From JANLSE01 sp038214135 (lineage in GTDB: Bacteria > Chloroflexota > Chloroflexia > Chloroflexales > Roseiflexaceae): a stretch of 21,400 nucleotides of DNA. Where the stretch lies: assembly GCA_038214135.1 (NCBI GenBank), contig JBBQSD010000113.1:1-21400 (forward strand), read 5' to 3'. Position 1 is the stretch's first letter. Each line of letters starts with the position of its first letter. The notes below the pieces were generated by a model, which made no database searches, had not been told where the DNA came from, and worked only from the letters and a program-made list of their open reading frames with translations. Below, piece by piece: positions 1 to 13,432 of the stretch. Position numbers and translations under genes: made by a program.

Positions 1-182
1 GTGTGTTGGTATGTTTGGGGGGTCCCCTCACCCCAAAAAAAAATTGCGATGGCGGTGTTGTGGGGGCGTTCCGCCAACCGCCCCTACCCTTGGATGACGC
101 TGTGGTGGCCTATCCGAAAGAATACATCGCATCCGCAACATCTGACAGATGTACTATCTGGCAGACTCAATATCGTGCGTCT
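1..182. other. Intergenic sequence downstream of the caspase-like gene
   Basis: I see no convincing gene in this stretch. It holds a G-run/C-run segment (about 17-38) followed by an A-run, but the order of stem and A/T-run does not make an intrinsic terminator for the minus-strand gene that ends at 183. Around 173-187 there is a fragment of the GTAGAGACGC repeat, seen also at 17804-17828. That fragment runs into the stop codon of the caspase gene. Confidence 0.4.
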
Positions 183-1235
183 CTACGGTTTTCGAATGCG
201 TTTCGAGGCGACCCATTCATTCCATTCGTCGCCATCATCATCATACTTGATATAATGCACACCGCCGCGCAGCTCCAGGATCGTCGCAGCGTACCAATCG
301 CCCTTCCAGCGTACCTCAACCCTGGTGCCAGGCGTATACTGAACTGGCGTCGCATTGCGGATCTGCTCTTTCGTCACCCATTCATCGTCGCTGGTTTCCC
401 AGCCATAATAATGGATGAGCGATTGATCGCCCTTCGCATCGATAATACGGCCCTTGTACCATTCGCCATCCGAACGCACCTCGACACGGCGGCCAACTGA
501 TGGCGCTGGTTTTGGGCGCGCTGTCGCAATCACCATGTGTTGATCGAAGGAACCGCTGACCGCAAATGAGGCCAGTTGCTCCTCGGCAAATGCCATATCG
601 CCAAGGATCTCATCGGCCAATTCAGCAAGTGTAATCGTTGCGCTGCCATCCGTATCGGTGAATGCCTGGCCACTCAACCCTGCCGAAAGCGCCTCGGTAA
701 AGGTCCAGTTGCCCGTCGAAAGTTCACTCGCCGATGAGGATGTCAGGCAGGCATACGATACCCGGCGCGAATGCTTGTTGAGGTTGGCCGCCAAATTCCC
801 AGAATAGCAGCAATCTGCCGCTAGCACAGCTTGTGAACCGCCGAACAGACCGTTAATCAGCGTGGGCACCGCATGCATCTCCCAATCGGGCGTTCCAGCA
901 TCGCCACAATCATAGGGCGTGAAGCAGGCCACGCCCGAATCGAGCTGGTAGCCATGGCCACAATAATAGAAGAACAGCAGATCGCCAGGGGCCGCTTTGG
1001 GAAGCTGTTCGCTGAGCGATGCAATAATCTGTTTGTGGGTCGCCCGCCGATCCTGCAGATAGACGATCTGCGCATCTGGCACGCCCGCCTGCTGAAACAG
1101 GCGCACAAGGGCGGCATCGCGGCGCTGCTCCTTCGGAAAGGAATCGAACATCTCGCTATGCTTCCATTCCAGGGTGCCAATAATGATCACCCAGGTGTGT
1201 TTGGGTTGCCAGCCGAGCTGTGTTTGGGTTGGCAT
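183..1235 (-). CDS. Caspase-like (peptidase C14) protein with two C-terminal Tudor/agenet-like domains
   Basis: This 350-residue protein is predicted to be a cytosolic cysteine protease of the caspase/metacaspase clan; no signal peptide is visible. The caspase fold spans about residues 14-240. It has the catalytic His in YYCGHGYQLD (H94) and the catalytic Cys in LAADCCYSGN (C143 by analogy with the DxCxSG motif). DTDGSATITLAE (194-205) resembles an EF-hand loop but has Ala at the usual Gly. The C-terminus carries two SH3-like barrel repeats of Tudor/agenet/chromo-barrel type, at about 247-295 (VEVRSDGEWYKGRII) and 302-347 (VEVRWKGDWYAATIL). In other proteins such barrels read peptides or nucleic acids. 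The start is the ATG with AAAGG about 6 nt upstream. The gene follows the GT4 gene on the same strand, separated by a repeat hairpin. The fold is well supported; substrate and pathway are unknown. Cell-death or defence signalling is only an inference. Confidence 0.9.
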   Translation of the reverse strand: MPTQTQLGWQPKHTWVIIIGTLEWKHSEMFDSFPKEQRRDAALVRLFQQAGVPDAQIVYLQDRRATHKQIIASLSEQLPKAAPGDLLFFYYCGHGYQLDSGVACFTPYDCGDAGTPDWEMHAVPTLINGLFGGSQAVLAADCCYSGNLAANLNKHSRRVSYACLTSSSASELSTGNWTFTEALSAGLSGQAFTDTDGSATITLAELADEILGDMAFAEEQLASFAVSGSFDQHMVIATARPKPAPSVGRRVEVRSDGEWYKGRIIDAKGDQSLIHYYGWETSDDEWVTKEQIRNATPVQYTPGTRVEVRWKGDWYAATILELRGGVHYIKYDDDGDEWNEWVASKRIRKP

Positions 1236-1263
1236 TGTAGGCCTTTCTTTGGCAGGAGTCAGA

Positions 1264-1336
1264 AGTCAGGAGTCAGGAGTCAGAATAGAATGCGAACAAC
1301 GCTGGTGGAGCAAATTCTGACTCCTGACTCCTGACT
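1264..1336. repeat. Inverted heptamer arrays forming a 23-bp hairpin
   Basis: Two arrays of the same heptamer face each other: AGGAGTC (four units from 1254 to 1281, one variant) and GACTCCT (three units, 1319-1339). Positions 1264-1286 pair perfectly with 1314-1336 around a 27-nt loop. The hairpin fills the gap between the GT4 stop and the caspase start. It may reduce read-through into the caspase gene, but it lacks a U-run and is not a standard intrinsic terminator. Confidence 0.8.
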
Positions 1337-1344
1337 CCTGAATA

Positions 1345-2567
1345 CTACCGCACCCACGGCTTATATAATTGCAATAATTCATCGGCGATCACATCCGAGC
1401 GAAAACGGGCCGCCATTGCTGGGCAACGGGCCGCGAGCGATTGCCATAGCTCTGTGTTCGATAATAGCTGAACGAGCGCATCGCCGATTGCCGGGCCACT
1501 GCGCGGTTCGCAGACCAGCCCACAGCCGAATTCGGCCACATAATCGCTGACTCCGGTTGTGCGGGTGACAATTGGTGGTGTTCCGGCGGCGGTAGCCTCG
1601 ACAACGACCCGGCTGAATGATTCGGCCACTGATGGCACCACCACCGCGTCCGCCGCCGCAAGATAATCAAGGGTGCGTTCGTGTGGTACGCCGCCGGTCT
1701 GAATGATCGCATCGGCTACACCAAGCGCCTCGGCCCGCCGCTTTAGATGCTCGCCATAATCGCCATAGCGTGGTGTGGAACGATTCGGCCCGATGATCAG
1801 TACCTGCGGGTTGAGGCCGGATTGGCGCAGGGTTGGCACGGCTTCAACAAGATACTCGATCCCTTTGAATGGGTGTAATCTGTTCAGGCTAACAATAATT
1901 GGCCGATGGGGATCGAGCCGATGCTGCCCAACAACCCAGGCCCGCGCGATTGCACGCAATCGTTGCTGCTGGGCACCCCGCGGCGGGTAACTATCGACCG
2001 TAATATTATAGGGAATGGCGGTCACTTTTGCCGCTGGTGCGCCAAGGCGGATGGCCAGGCTCTTGATCTGCGGCGAATCGGCGCGCAACACATCGGCACG
2101 CCCAAAGACGAATTTTAATAGCGCTCGCACGCCGCGAAAACGGCCATAGCCATAATCGAATTCCGGCTCGGCCATGATATCCGCACCTGGCAGCGTCACG
2201 GCCAGCGGTGGGCGATTGGGGGCGAGTGCTGCAATAATCCCAAGCGGAAATGCGGTTTCGACATGCACAAGATCGTAGCGATGGGTTGCCAGGAAGCGGC
2301 GGTAGTTGAGCAGCGCACCAGCCAGATACGGGTAGTGCAGCAACACATTCAGCGCCTTGTTGGCGATTTTGGTTGGCAGATTTGCACCAACTGGCAGCCG
2401 GTGAACCACAATTCCATCGTGGGTTTCGGTCTGGATCGTGCCAATTCCAGCCGTCAGGGTGATCACTTCGGCATCGACACCACGGGTGCGCCAGGATTCG
2501 ATCACCTCGGCATGGATGCGGTTGCCCATGAGTGCTGAATCATAGCGCGGAATAAAATACAGAATGC

Positions 2568-2571
<4 letters not shown>
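1345..2571 (-). CDS. GT4-family glycosyltransferase (GT-B fold)
   Basis: This 408-residue enzyme should transfer a sugar from a nucleotide-sugar donor to a glycan or lipid acceptor at the cytoplasmic side of the membrane. The N-terminal acceptor domain begins MSILYFIPRYDSALMGNRIH. The C-terminal donor domain starts near residue 224 (PIIVSLNRLHPFKG, with the donor-binding Arg/Lys pair R231 and K236). It contains the GT4 signature ESFSRVVVEATAAG, in which E317 and E325 form the E-x7-E motif. The length is normal for the family. The ATG overlaps the TGA of the upstream gene in an ATGA arrangement, so translation of the two is probably coupled. Neighbouring GT-C-like membrane enzymes point to surface polysaccharide or glycolipid assembly. 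Donor and acceptor cannot be read from the sequence. Confidence 0.93.
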
Positions 2572-5027
<2,456 letters not shown>

Positions 5028-5057
5028 TGAGCTATCCTGACAATCAAATCAGCGACG

Positions 5058-5149
5058 CCCTCACCCAACCCCCTCTCCCACACGAGGAGAGGGGCGCGAA
5101 CGTGCTAACGGATTCATGTCCCCCTTCTCCCTGGCAATGGGAGAAGGGG

Positions 5150-5165
<16 letters not shown>
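5058..5165. repeat. CCCTCACCC...GGGATGAGGGG palindromic element overlapping a gene end
   Basis: The element has complementary ends (CCCTCACCC near 5058 and GGGGATGAGGGG near 5154) and two internal hairpins of the type CCTCTCCC...GAGAGGGG and CCCCTTCTCC...GGAGAAGGGG. It fills the gap between two GT-C-like genes. It supplies the last codons (PLIP) and the stop of the gene on its right. Confidence 0.8.
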
Positions 5166-7540
<2,375 letters not shown>

Positions 7541-7554
7541 CCGCACTATGCCCC

Positions 7555-7682
7555 CGCAGGCTGATGGATCTTTACATGTTCATTGGGTATTGTTTGCGTC
7601 CACCATGTCCCGCAGGCTGAAGCCTGCGGCTAGGATTCATCTAGGATTCATCCCCTGGCCGCAGGCTTCAGCCTGCGGATGG
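7555..7682. repeat. Composite element with paired CCGCAGGCT palindromes
   Basis: The gap between the methyltransferase and the next gene holds palindromes CCGCAGGCTGAAGCCTGCGG (7610-7629) and CCGCAGGCTTCAGCCTGCGG (7659-7678). They are preceded by a truncated CCGCAGGCTGATG and a spacer containing TTTACAT...CCACCATG. The same order recurs at 17970-18103, so it is a unit rather than isolated palindromes. Confidence 0.8.
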
Positions 7683-7690
7683 AAGGGCAT

Positions 7691-8536
7691 TTATTTCTGC
7701 CGCTTCCGTAGCGCTAACATCACATACAGCGGATCGCTGCGGTCAAGTCGTTCTTCCAGCGGATGCACAATCGCTGCCAGCAGCCAATCCTTCAGCACAA
7801 ACACCCGCCAATATTTGGTCAGCTTGGTTTCGTGGTAGCGCCCATTCAACAGGCTGCGCCCGAATGCCGCCCGCTCCGTAACGGTTGCATCTGCTGGCTC
7901 GATATACACCTGCTGGATATCATCCTCGGTATAGAACCGGAAGAACGAGCCAGATTTGCCCTCCTGGACGAAGGCATTGCGCCCAACTTGGACGAACGTG
8001 CGGATACCCTCGAAGAAGTTGGAGCGCCCAGTACTTGTATATGGCAGCGTCAGCACTGCAATTCCATCCTCGGCCAATGCCCGGCCAATCTCGCGGCCCA
8101 CCGCATGGTCATCGGGGATGTGTTCGAGGGAAGAAACCGCTGCAATGCGTTTTGCTGCGCCATCGCGGATCGGCATACGGGTTGCATCGGCCACAATCGG
8201 CAGCAATTCGCCATCGCCAGGCCGCGCCGTCGCCCTACGCTTATCGCGCTGCCAGCGCACCCGCTCGTGCTCAAGTTCGACGATCACCACATTGACGCCT
8301 TCTTTGGCCAGCATATGTGGGTAGGAAGATGTGCCTGAGCCAATATCGATCACCAGATCGCCGCGATGAACTTGCAGGGTGCGTGTGGCCCAGGGATATT
8401 CGATCAACCGCCATAGGCTGAAATCGTTGACGGTGCGCCAGAGGATCTTCCAGCCATTCAGCGCAACTTCATACAACACACAGCGCAGGCCAGGCAGCGA
8501 GACAAATGGTTCTGATGATGTAGATTGTTCGGGCAT
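7691..8536 (-). CDS. Class I SAM-dependent methyltransferase
   Basis: This 281-residue soluble protein has a Rossmann-type methyltransferase fold of the Methyltransf_11 kind. Motif I is VIDIGSGTS (62-70), with a variant last Gly. The acidic residue after beta-2 is in VIVELE (E87 or E89). VADATRMPI (115-123) is the adenine-contacting motif, and SSLEHIPDD (135-143) is the motif IV/post-IV region. It should methylate a small molecule, sugar or lipid head group. Its place among glycosyltransferase genes suggests glycan or lipid modification. Its ATG shares one base with the upstream stop (TAATG), so the two are almost certainly one transcription and translation unit. The substrate is not readable from the sequence. 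Confidence 0.9.
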   Translation of the reverse strand: MPEQSTSSEPFVSLPGLRCVLYEVALNGWKILWRTVNDFSLWRLIEYPWATRTLQVHRGDLVIDIGSGTSSYPHMLAKEGVNVVIVELEHERVRWQRDKRRATARPGDGELLPIVADATRMPIRDGAAKRIAAVSSLEHIPDDHAVGREIGRALAEDGIAVLTLPYTSTGRSNFFEGIRTFVQVGRNAFVQEGKSGSFFRFYTEDDIQQVYIEPADATVTERAAFGRSLLNGRYHETKLTKYWRVFVLKDWLLAAIVHPLEERLDRSDPLYVMLALRKRQK

Positions 8537-10701
8537 TACTCTCTCACGCCGATTCCCAAAAACGAAACACTACGCCAACGTCCATTCTCCGTCCGGTCGG
8601 CTGGCGCGCTGAAGTATACCACATGCGCCCCTGGCTCTAGCAGCAACGTAAGGCTGCGGCGCATTTCGGCCCTGGTGGCCAGCAGTGTCACGGGCGGGCG
8701 GCCATCCAAACTGATTGCCAATGGCCGATCCTGTTGAAATGCTTCGAGCTGCAGATCGATGATCACACTATGCGCTTCGCCATGCGGATTATACAGGTAC
8801 AGTTCGCCTGGCCCATCGCCAAGCCAGCGCCAACGCCGCTGATCCTGGCGCTCCAATCCGCCCCAGCCATCGCCAAGGTAGCCAATGATCTGCGGATGTT
8901 CATTCGGTGGTACCGGGTACAATTCCAGCCGTGGATCGCTATAACTGGGTTTCAGGCCGATCTGTGCGATCAGAGCGCGTTGACGGGTGATCGAATCCTT
9001 CATCAGATCCGGGTGAAAAGCCACATAGCGAATGCCAAGCGCAGCCAGCATGGCTCGTGGCGCATCTGGCCAACCAGGCGTCACAATATCGCCAGCATCA
9101 AAGCGGCCATAGCGCAGTTCCCGAATGCCAGGCGCATACTTGCCAATCGGGTAGGCCGGTTCACGGCCGGTATAGCCACCAATAATAGGCCGCCCATGGG
9201 CCGTCTGATACCAGAGTTGCTCGCCACGGGCCACATTCAGATTCACCGGAATCGGCAGGATCGCACCATCACCTCTTGGCAATGCGCTTGTATAGCCTGC
9301 TGGAATCGGCAGCGCGTATAATGGCAGAACACCAGCCCAGCCATCAAGAAACAGCGCTGCCGCAACCAACCCGCCAGCCAGGCTCCAGCGCATCCGTGTG
9401 AAGCGCCGCACAAGTTCCGCAACGCCATAGGCCGCCAGAACTGCCAGCAGCAGCATGCCGATCAACAGAATATGATTTGGCCGATGGCTCGTCCGAATCC
9501 CTGGCAGGCCAGCCAGCAGCGCATATGGTAGCGGAATGGCGGTCATCTGCCCGAATAGCTGCAAGCGCTCGCCCATGGCCAGCAGCATGATGGTGAGCAG
9601 CACGATCAGCCAGGGCAAACATTCACGCCAGCGCCAGCGTAGCCCAAGGGCTGCCAACGCCAACGCAACCCAGCCAAACGACACCTGCCACAGCCAGGCA
9701 GTTGGCCGCATGTTGGTATACCAGGCGCTCAGCGCTGGCCCCCATAACGGATGGAACGGATTAGGCAGGAAGAAATCAATCAGATCAGCCGAATTGCTCT
9801 CATTGGCATGCAACCCGACACCCAACGTCTGATCACCAGTCAGGATCAGCGAAATCAGTTGCGGGGCGACCAACACAACCCAGATCACACCAGGGCTCAG
9901 CCCCCAAGCCAGCGTACGCCAGTTGATTGGTGTTCTATAACGAAGTGCAGAGTTATTGATCACACGTTTGCCCACCCTCACCCCTAACCCCTCGCCCACT
10001 GAGAGAGGAGAGAGGGGTGAGGGTGCCGTTACTGGTTGTTTGAATGCCCACACCAGCGCCATCAGGCCGGTCACAATCAAGCAAAACAGCCCGTAGTACC
10101 AGCTTCCCAGGCCAACCACTAGTACAAGCACGCCACTGATCAGCGCCTTCCACCAGCGTGGCTGTTCGAGCAAGCTATACAGGGCCAGCAGATACAGCGG
10201 CACCCACTGGATCGATGCCGTGTCCATCACCCCATCGAGCACCCGCCGCATATGGAAGGGCGTCAGCGCATACAGCGCCCCACCGACAATGGCCGCCGCA
10301 TCATCGCGAACAATCCGCCGCACAAACAAAAAGGCGGCATAGCTGCCCAGCACATAGCCGCCCAGGATCATCAGATTATAGGCCAGCAGCGGCCCAAACG
10401 TGAACGTGATCGGCGCAGCCAGCAGGCCATTGGGCAGGCTCAGCCACAGCCAGAACAGATCGAGGCCCTGCGGGTAGAATAACAGCGGCGTGTGGAAAGG
10501 GTTCTGGCCCGTTCGTATGGCCTCGGCGGCCCACCACACATTCCAGATGCTCAGGAAGCCATCGACCTGCCCGAATGTATTGGCAATAAAATGGGTGGAG
10601 AGCTTCGTCACCAATGGGTAGGTGACAATCAGCGCGCAGATGCTATAGATCGCCAGCGCCAAAAGATGGATGCGCCAGGAGGATGGCGTTGGTTCGCGCA
10701 T
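8536..10701 (-). CDS. Polytopic GT-C-like membrane protein
   Basis: This 721-residue membrane protein has about ten or more hydrophobic helices in residues 12-470 and a soluble C-terminal region with beta-rich character. It is a paralog of the 5150-7540 product: the same GQxD loop after TM1 (FGQVDGFLSIWNVWW), NPFHTPLLFYPQGLDLFW, LTPFHMRRV and LGSWYYGLF landmarks occur in the same order. The architecture fits lipid-linked-sugar glycosyltransferases, but no specific family is assigned. Residues about 221-258 (APSPLSPLSVGEGLGVRVGK and following) are encoded by a CCCTCACCCC repeat inserted in the loop that also carries the insert in the paralog. It starts with ATG just inside a repeat-filled gap, where the repeat may supply the G-rich ribosome binding site (GAGGG, 12 nt upstream, rather far). 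Confidence 0.83.
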   Translation of the reverse strand: MREPTPSSWRIHLLALAIYSICALIVTYPLVTKLSTHFIANTFGQVDGFLSIWNVWWAAEAIRTGQNPFHTPLLFYPQGLDLFWLWLSLPNGLLAAPITFTFGPLLAYNLMILGGYVLGSYAAFLFVRRIVRDDAAAIVGGALYALTPFHMRRVLDGVMDTASIQWVPLYLLALYSLLEQPRWWKALISGVLVLVVGLGSWYYGLFCLIVTGLMALVWAFKQPVTAPSPLSPLSVGEGLGVRVGKRVINNSALRYRTPINWRTLAWGLSPGVIWVVLVAPQLISLILTGDQTLGVGLHANESNSADLIDFFLPNPFHPLWGPALSAWYTNMRPTAWLWQVSFGWVALALAALGLRWRWRECLPWLIVLLTIMLLAMGERLQLFGQMTAIPLPYALLAGLPGIRTSHRPNHILLIGMLLLAVLAAYGVAELVRRFTRMRWSLAGGLVAAALFLDGWAGVLPLYALPIPAGYTSALPRGDGAILPIPVNLNVARGEQLWYQTAHGRPIIGGYTGREPAYPIGKYAPGIRELRYGRFDAGDIVTPGWPDAPRAMLAALGIRYVAFHPDLMKDSITRQRALIAQIGLKPSYSDPRLELYPVPPNEHPQIIGYLGDGWGGLERQDQRRWRWLGDGPGELYLYNPHGEAHSVIIDLQLEAFQQDRPLAISLDGRPPVTLLATRAEMRRSLTLLLEPGAHVVYFSAPADRTENGRWRSVSFLGIGVRE
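9974..10024. repeat. CCCTCACCCC...GGGGTGAGGG element inserted in frame in a CDS
   Basis: A 51-bp element has complementary ends (ACCCTCACCCCT and AGGGGTGAGGGT). It lies in the GT-C-like gene and is read on the minus strand as APSPLSPLSVGEGLGVRV. Confidence 0.88.
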
Positions 10702-10713
10702 GGCGCTTTACTT

Positions 10714-10797
10714 CCCTCACCCCGGCCCCTCTCCCGGCGGGAGAGGGGAGTTGCGGATCTTGCTCCCTCTCCCTCCGGGAGAGGGTTGGGGTGAGGG
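10714..10797. repeat. Intergenic CCCTCACCCC...GGGGTGAGGG element
   Basis: This is a full-length copy with complementary ends and two inner hairpins (CCCCTCTCCC/GGGAGAGGGG and CCCTCTCCC/GGGAGAGGG). It lies between the rel stop and the start of the glycan cluster. It could act as a weak transcription boundary; no U-run follows. Confidence 0.85.
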
Positions 10798-10859
10798 AAA
10801 GCATGCCAGAAACTTAATTTCCAGACTAATCAGCCTGCGGATGGCAGGCCATCAATCAT

Positions 10860-13160
10860 TCAACTGCCGGATGTGCTTACAGCGAGGCCGCTATTATCAC
10901 GACGCGCATCGATCACATCGGACAATCGATTGAGCTTGTCGATGATCGTTGCCAACTGGGAGACACTGCCGATCCGCAGGGTGATACGCAGCACAGCCCG
11001 GCCAATCTTGCGCGTCGGTACCTGTTCGACAACATCGATATTGATGTTCGCATCGGCAACGGCACTCGAAATATCGCGCCACAGCCCGACCCGATCCCAG
11101 GCTTCGATTCGAACCGGCACAGGCGAGCCCTGTGGCGGCGCGGCAGCTCCCCACGAGACATCCACCAAGCGCTCACGATCACGCTCATTCACAACCATCC
11201 TGCAATCGGCTCGATGGATCGTGATGCCTCTGCCACGGGTGATAAAGCCAGCAATTGGTTCGCCAGTGACAGGATTGCAGCATTTGGCCATGCGCGCCAT
11301 TACCCCATCCACACCACGCACCCGAATGCCCTGTGGATCGGGTTTGTGCCCATTAGTCTGGTTAATCTGTGGGATTTCTGGGGCGAGTTCCGCAATCGGT
11401 GTGCGATGGGCCATGAGGCGCTGTGCAACTGTTCGGGCGGTGACATCGCCACTGCCGATCTGAGCAAACAACTCTTCAATCGTCTTGACGCCAACCTCAG
11501 AGGCGATCTCATCAAACGGGATCACCAGGCTCAGGCGCTTTAGTTCCTTTTCCAGCAGATCGCGACCATCGGTGATATTGTCATCGCGGTGCAGTTTCTT
11601 AAAATAGCGCCGAATATGATTACGCGCGCCGGATGTCTTGGCGAAATTTAGCCAATCGTGGCTTGGCCCACGTGGCGTCTTCGATGTCATAATATTGACA
11701 ATCTCGCCATTCTGGAGTTTATAATCCAGCGGAACCAGACGATTATTCACCTTTGAGCCAACGCAACTATGGCCAATTTCGGAATGGATGCGATACGCAA
11801 AATCAATCGGGGTCGAGCCAAGCGGCAGATCAATAATGCGGCCTTTTGGGGTGAAGACATATACCTGTTCCTCAAGTTCTTCCTTCTTCACCTCATCAAC
11901 GAACTCCTCCGCCGGGAGTTCGCGCCGCCATTCGATCAAGCGCCGTAGCCATGTGAGCTTTGCATCGAACGAGGAATCGGTTCGACCAAAGCCCTCCTTG
12001 TAGCGCCAGTGAGCCGCAATCCCGTGCTCTGCAACCTGATGCATTTCCGCTGTACGGATCTGCACCTCACAGGGTTGGCCACCAGGGATCAGCACCGTCG
12101 TATGCAACGACTGATACATGCTCTCCTTTGGCATGGCAATATAATCATCAAACTCACCAGGAACCGGCGGCCAGGTTGCATGAACCAGCCCAAGCACCCG
12201 ATAACACTCGCCCACCTCACTGCAATCGACAATCACCCGCACCGCCAACTGATCATAGATTTCATCCAGGCTGACGTTTTTGCGTTCCATTTTGCGATAG
12301 ATCGAGTATATATGTTTCGGGCGGCCAGTAATATCGGCCTTAAGCCCTTCCCGCTCCAGAATCTGGTTCAGCCGCACGATCACACGCTGAATGACCCGTT
12401 CACGCGCTTCGCGATGCTGGCTGATCTCGCGGGTGATCTCTTGGTATTTTTCCGGGTTGAGCACCGCAAACGAGAGATCCTCAAGCTCCCACTTCATCTT
12501 CCAGATCCCCAGCCGGTTGGCCAATGGCGCATAGATCTCCATCGTCTCGCGGGCCGTGCGGTGCTGGCTCTCGATTGGCTTGAATTTGATCGTTCGCAGA
12601 TTATGCAGCCTATCGGCCAGTTTCACAAGCACAACCCGTGGATCATCGGCCATGGCCACAAACATCTTGCGATAGGAGCCAGCCTGCGCCTCTTCTTTGC
12701 TCTGGTGTTCCAGTTTGGAAAGCTTGGTCACACCATCAACAAGATTGGCGATCTCGGCACCGAACAACGCATCGACCTGAACCTTGGTGATGCGCGTATC
12801 CTCGATCACATCGTGCAGGAGTGCAGCAGCAACAGATGCCGCATCCAGATGCAGATCAATCAGAATACGAGCCACAGCAACTGGATGATCGATATATGGT
12901 TCGCCAGAATTGCGGCGCTGGTCCTGATGAGCCTCGGAAGCGATTGCATAGGCGTGCCGAATCAGCCGCTCATCGCGTGGATTGCCATGGTAGGCAGATA
13001 ACCCCTCGACAAGCTCTGTCGCAGCCTGCGATGCCGCCAAATCGGGATGTGGGCGCAGCGGCTCGTTTGCAGAATCAACAGAGCGCCGAGAGGTATTGGT
13101 AGAACGCGGAGGCTCGGGGATGGCCTCCGCTTCATCTTTTAGATCGGTGGTTGTATCCAT
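10860..13160 (-). CDS. rel: Long-form (p)ppGpp synthetase/hydrolase (RelA/SpoT family)
   Basis: This 766-residue cytosolic stringent-response enzyme makes (p)ppGpp from ATP and GDP/GTP and hydrolyses it. Domains in order: HD hydrolase (about 66-195; H92, H116-D117 in LLHDVIEDT, D183 in KLADRLHNLR); synthetase (about 262-390; GRPKHIYSIYRKM, then PGEFDDYIAMPK); TGS (about 432-493); a Cys-rich CCNPVTGEPIAGF/HRADC region (about 615-653); and ACT (about 682-755). The hydrolase motif is complete, so a bifunctional enzyme is likely. The substrate loop is acidic (EFDD, 336-339), a variant linked with RelA-type synthetases, where many bifunctional enzymes have RxKD. The length is normal. The start is the first ATG; no clear Shine-Dalgarno is visible. 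It has its own promoter at 13240-13268. Confidence 0.96.
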   Translation of the reverse strand: MDTTTDLKDEAEAIPEPPRSTNTSRRSVDSANEPLRPHPDLAASQAATELVEGLSAYHGNPRDERLIRHAYAIASEAHQDQRRNSGEPYIDHPVAVARILIDLHLDAASVAAALLHDVIEDTRITKVQVDALFGAEIANLVDGVTKLSKLEHQSKEEAQAGSYRKMFVAMADDPRVVLVKLADRLHNLRTIKFKPIESQHRTARETMEIYAPLANRLGIWKMKWELEDLSFAVLNPEKYQEITREISQHREARERVIQRVIVRLNQILEREGLKADITGRPKHIYSIYRKMERKNVSLDEIYDQLAVRVIVDCSEVGECYRVLGLVHATWPPVPGEFDDYIAMPKESMYQSLHTTVLIPGGQPCEVQIRTAEMHQVAEHGIAAHWRYKEGFGRTDSSFDAKLTWLRRLIEWRRELPAEEFVDEVKKEELEEQVYVFTPKGRIIDLPLGSTPIDFAYRIHSEIGHSCVGSKVNNRLVPLDYKLQNGEIVNIMTSKTPRGPSHDWLNFAKTSGARNHIRRYFKKLHRDDNITDGRDLLEKELKRLSLVIPFDEIASEVGVKTIEELFAQIGSGDVTARTVAQRLMAHRTPIAELAPEIPQINQTNGHKPDPQGIRVRGVDGVMARMAKCCNPVTGEPIAGFITRGRGITIHRADCRMVVNERDRERLVDVSWGAAAPPQGSPVPVRIEAWDRVGLWRDISSAVADANINIDVVEQVPTRKIGRAVLRITLRIGSVSQLATIIDKLNRLSDVIDARRDNSGLAVSTSGS

Positions 13161-13239
13161 AAGCGTGGCTGCATATATGAAACTAAACCCCAGCCGCGCA
13201 TCCGGGCCAGGGCAATATAGTGGTAAAGTCGTGCCCGGA

Positions 13240-13268
13240 AGAATAGCACGCTCGAATCAGGTTGTCAA
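13240..13268 (-). promoter_or_regulatory. Predicted sigma70-type promoter of rel
   Basis: On the minus strand TTGACA (13263-13268) is followed after exactly 17 nt by TATTCT (13240-13245). Transcription would start near 13233, leaving a leader of about 73 nt before the rel ATG. Confidence 0.7.
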
Positions 13269-13313
13269 GGTTAACAGAGGGCGATGGAAGAGTAATAACC
13301 ACCTCAAGACCGA

Positions 13314-13342
13314 TTGCGCAGCGCAGATCAATCGGCTATACT
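13314..13342 (+). promoter_or_regulatory. Predicted sigma70-type promoter of the Hsp70-like gene
   Basis: TTGCGC (13314-13319) is followed after 17 nt by TATACT (13337-13342). Transcription would start near 13349, giving a leader of about 84 nt. It is back-to-back with the rel promoter in the divergent gap. Confidence 0.65.
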
Positions 13343-13432
13343 TCGTTTCTATCGAAAACTTATCCATTTTGGAGGCCGACGTGCCCTGCCGTTGGTCGGT
13401 TTTGTGTTGTTCAATACAAGAAGAGGTAAACG

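Noticed and set aside
17..50. Intrinsic terminator downstream of the caspase gene
   Set aside because: For the minus strand the T-run would come before the GC stem, which is the wrong order.
12009..13001. Plus-strand open frame of 330 codons opposite rel
   Set aside because: It is a shadow of the rel coding sequence, His/Gln-rich as expected from antisense GC-skewed codons.
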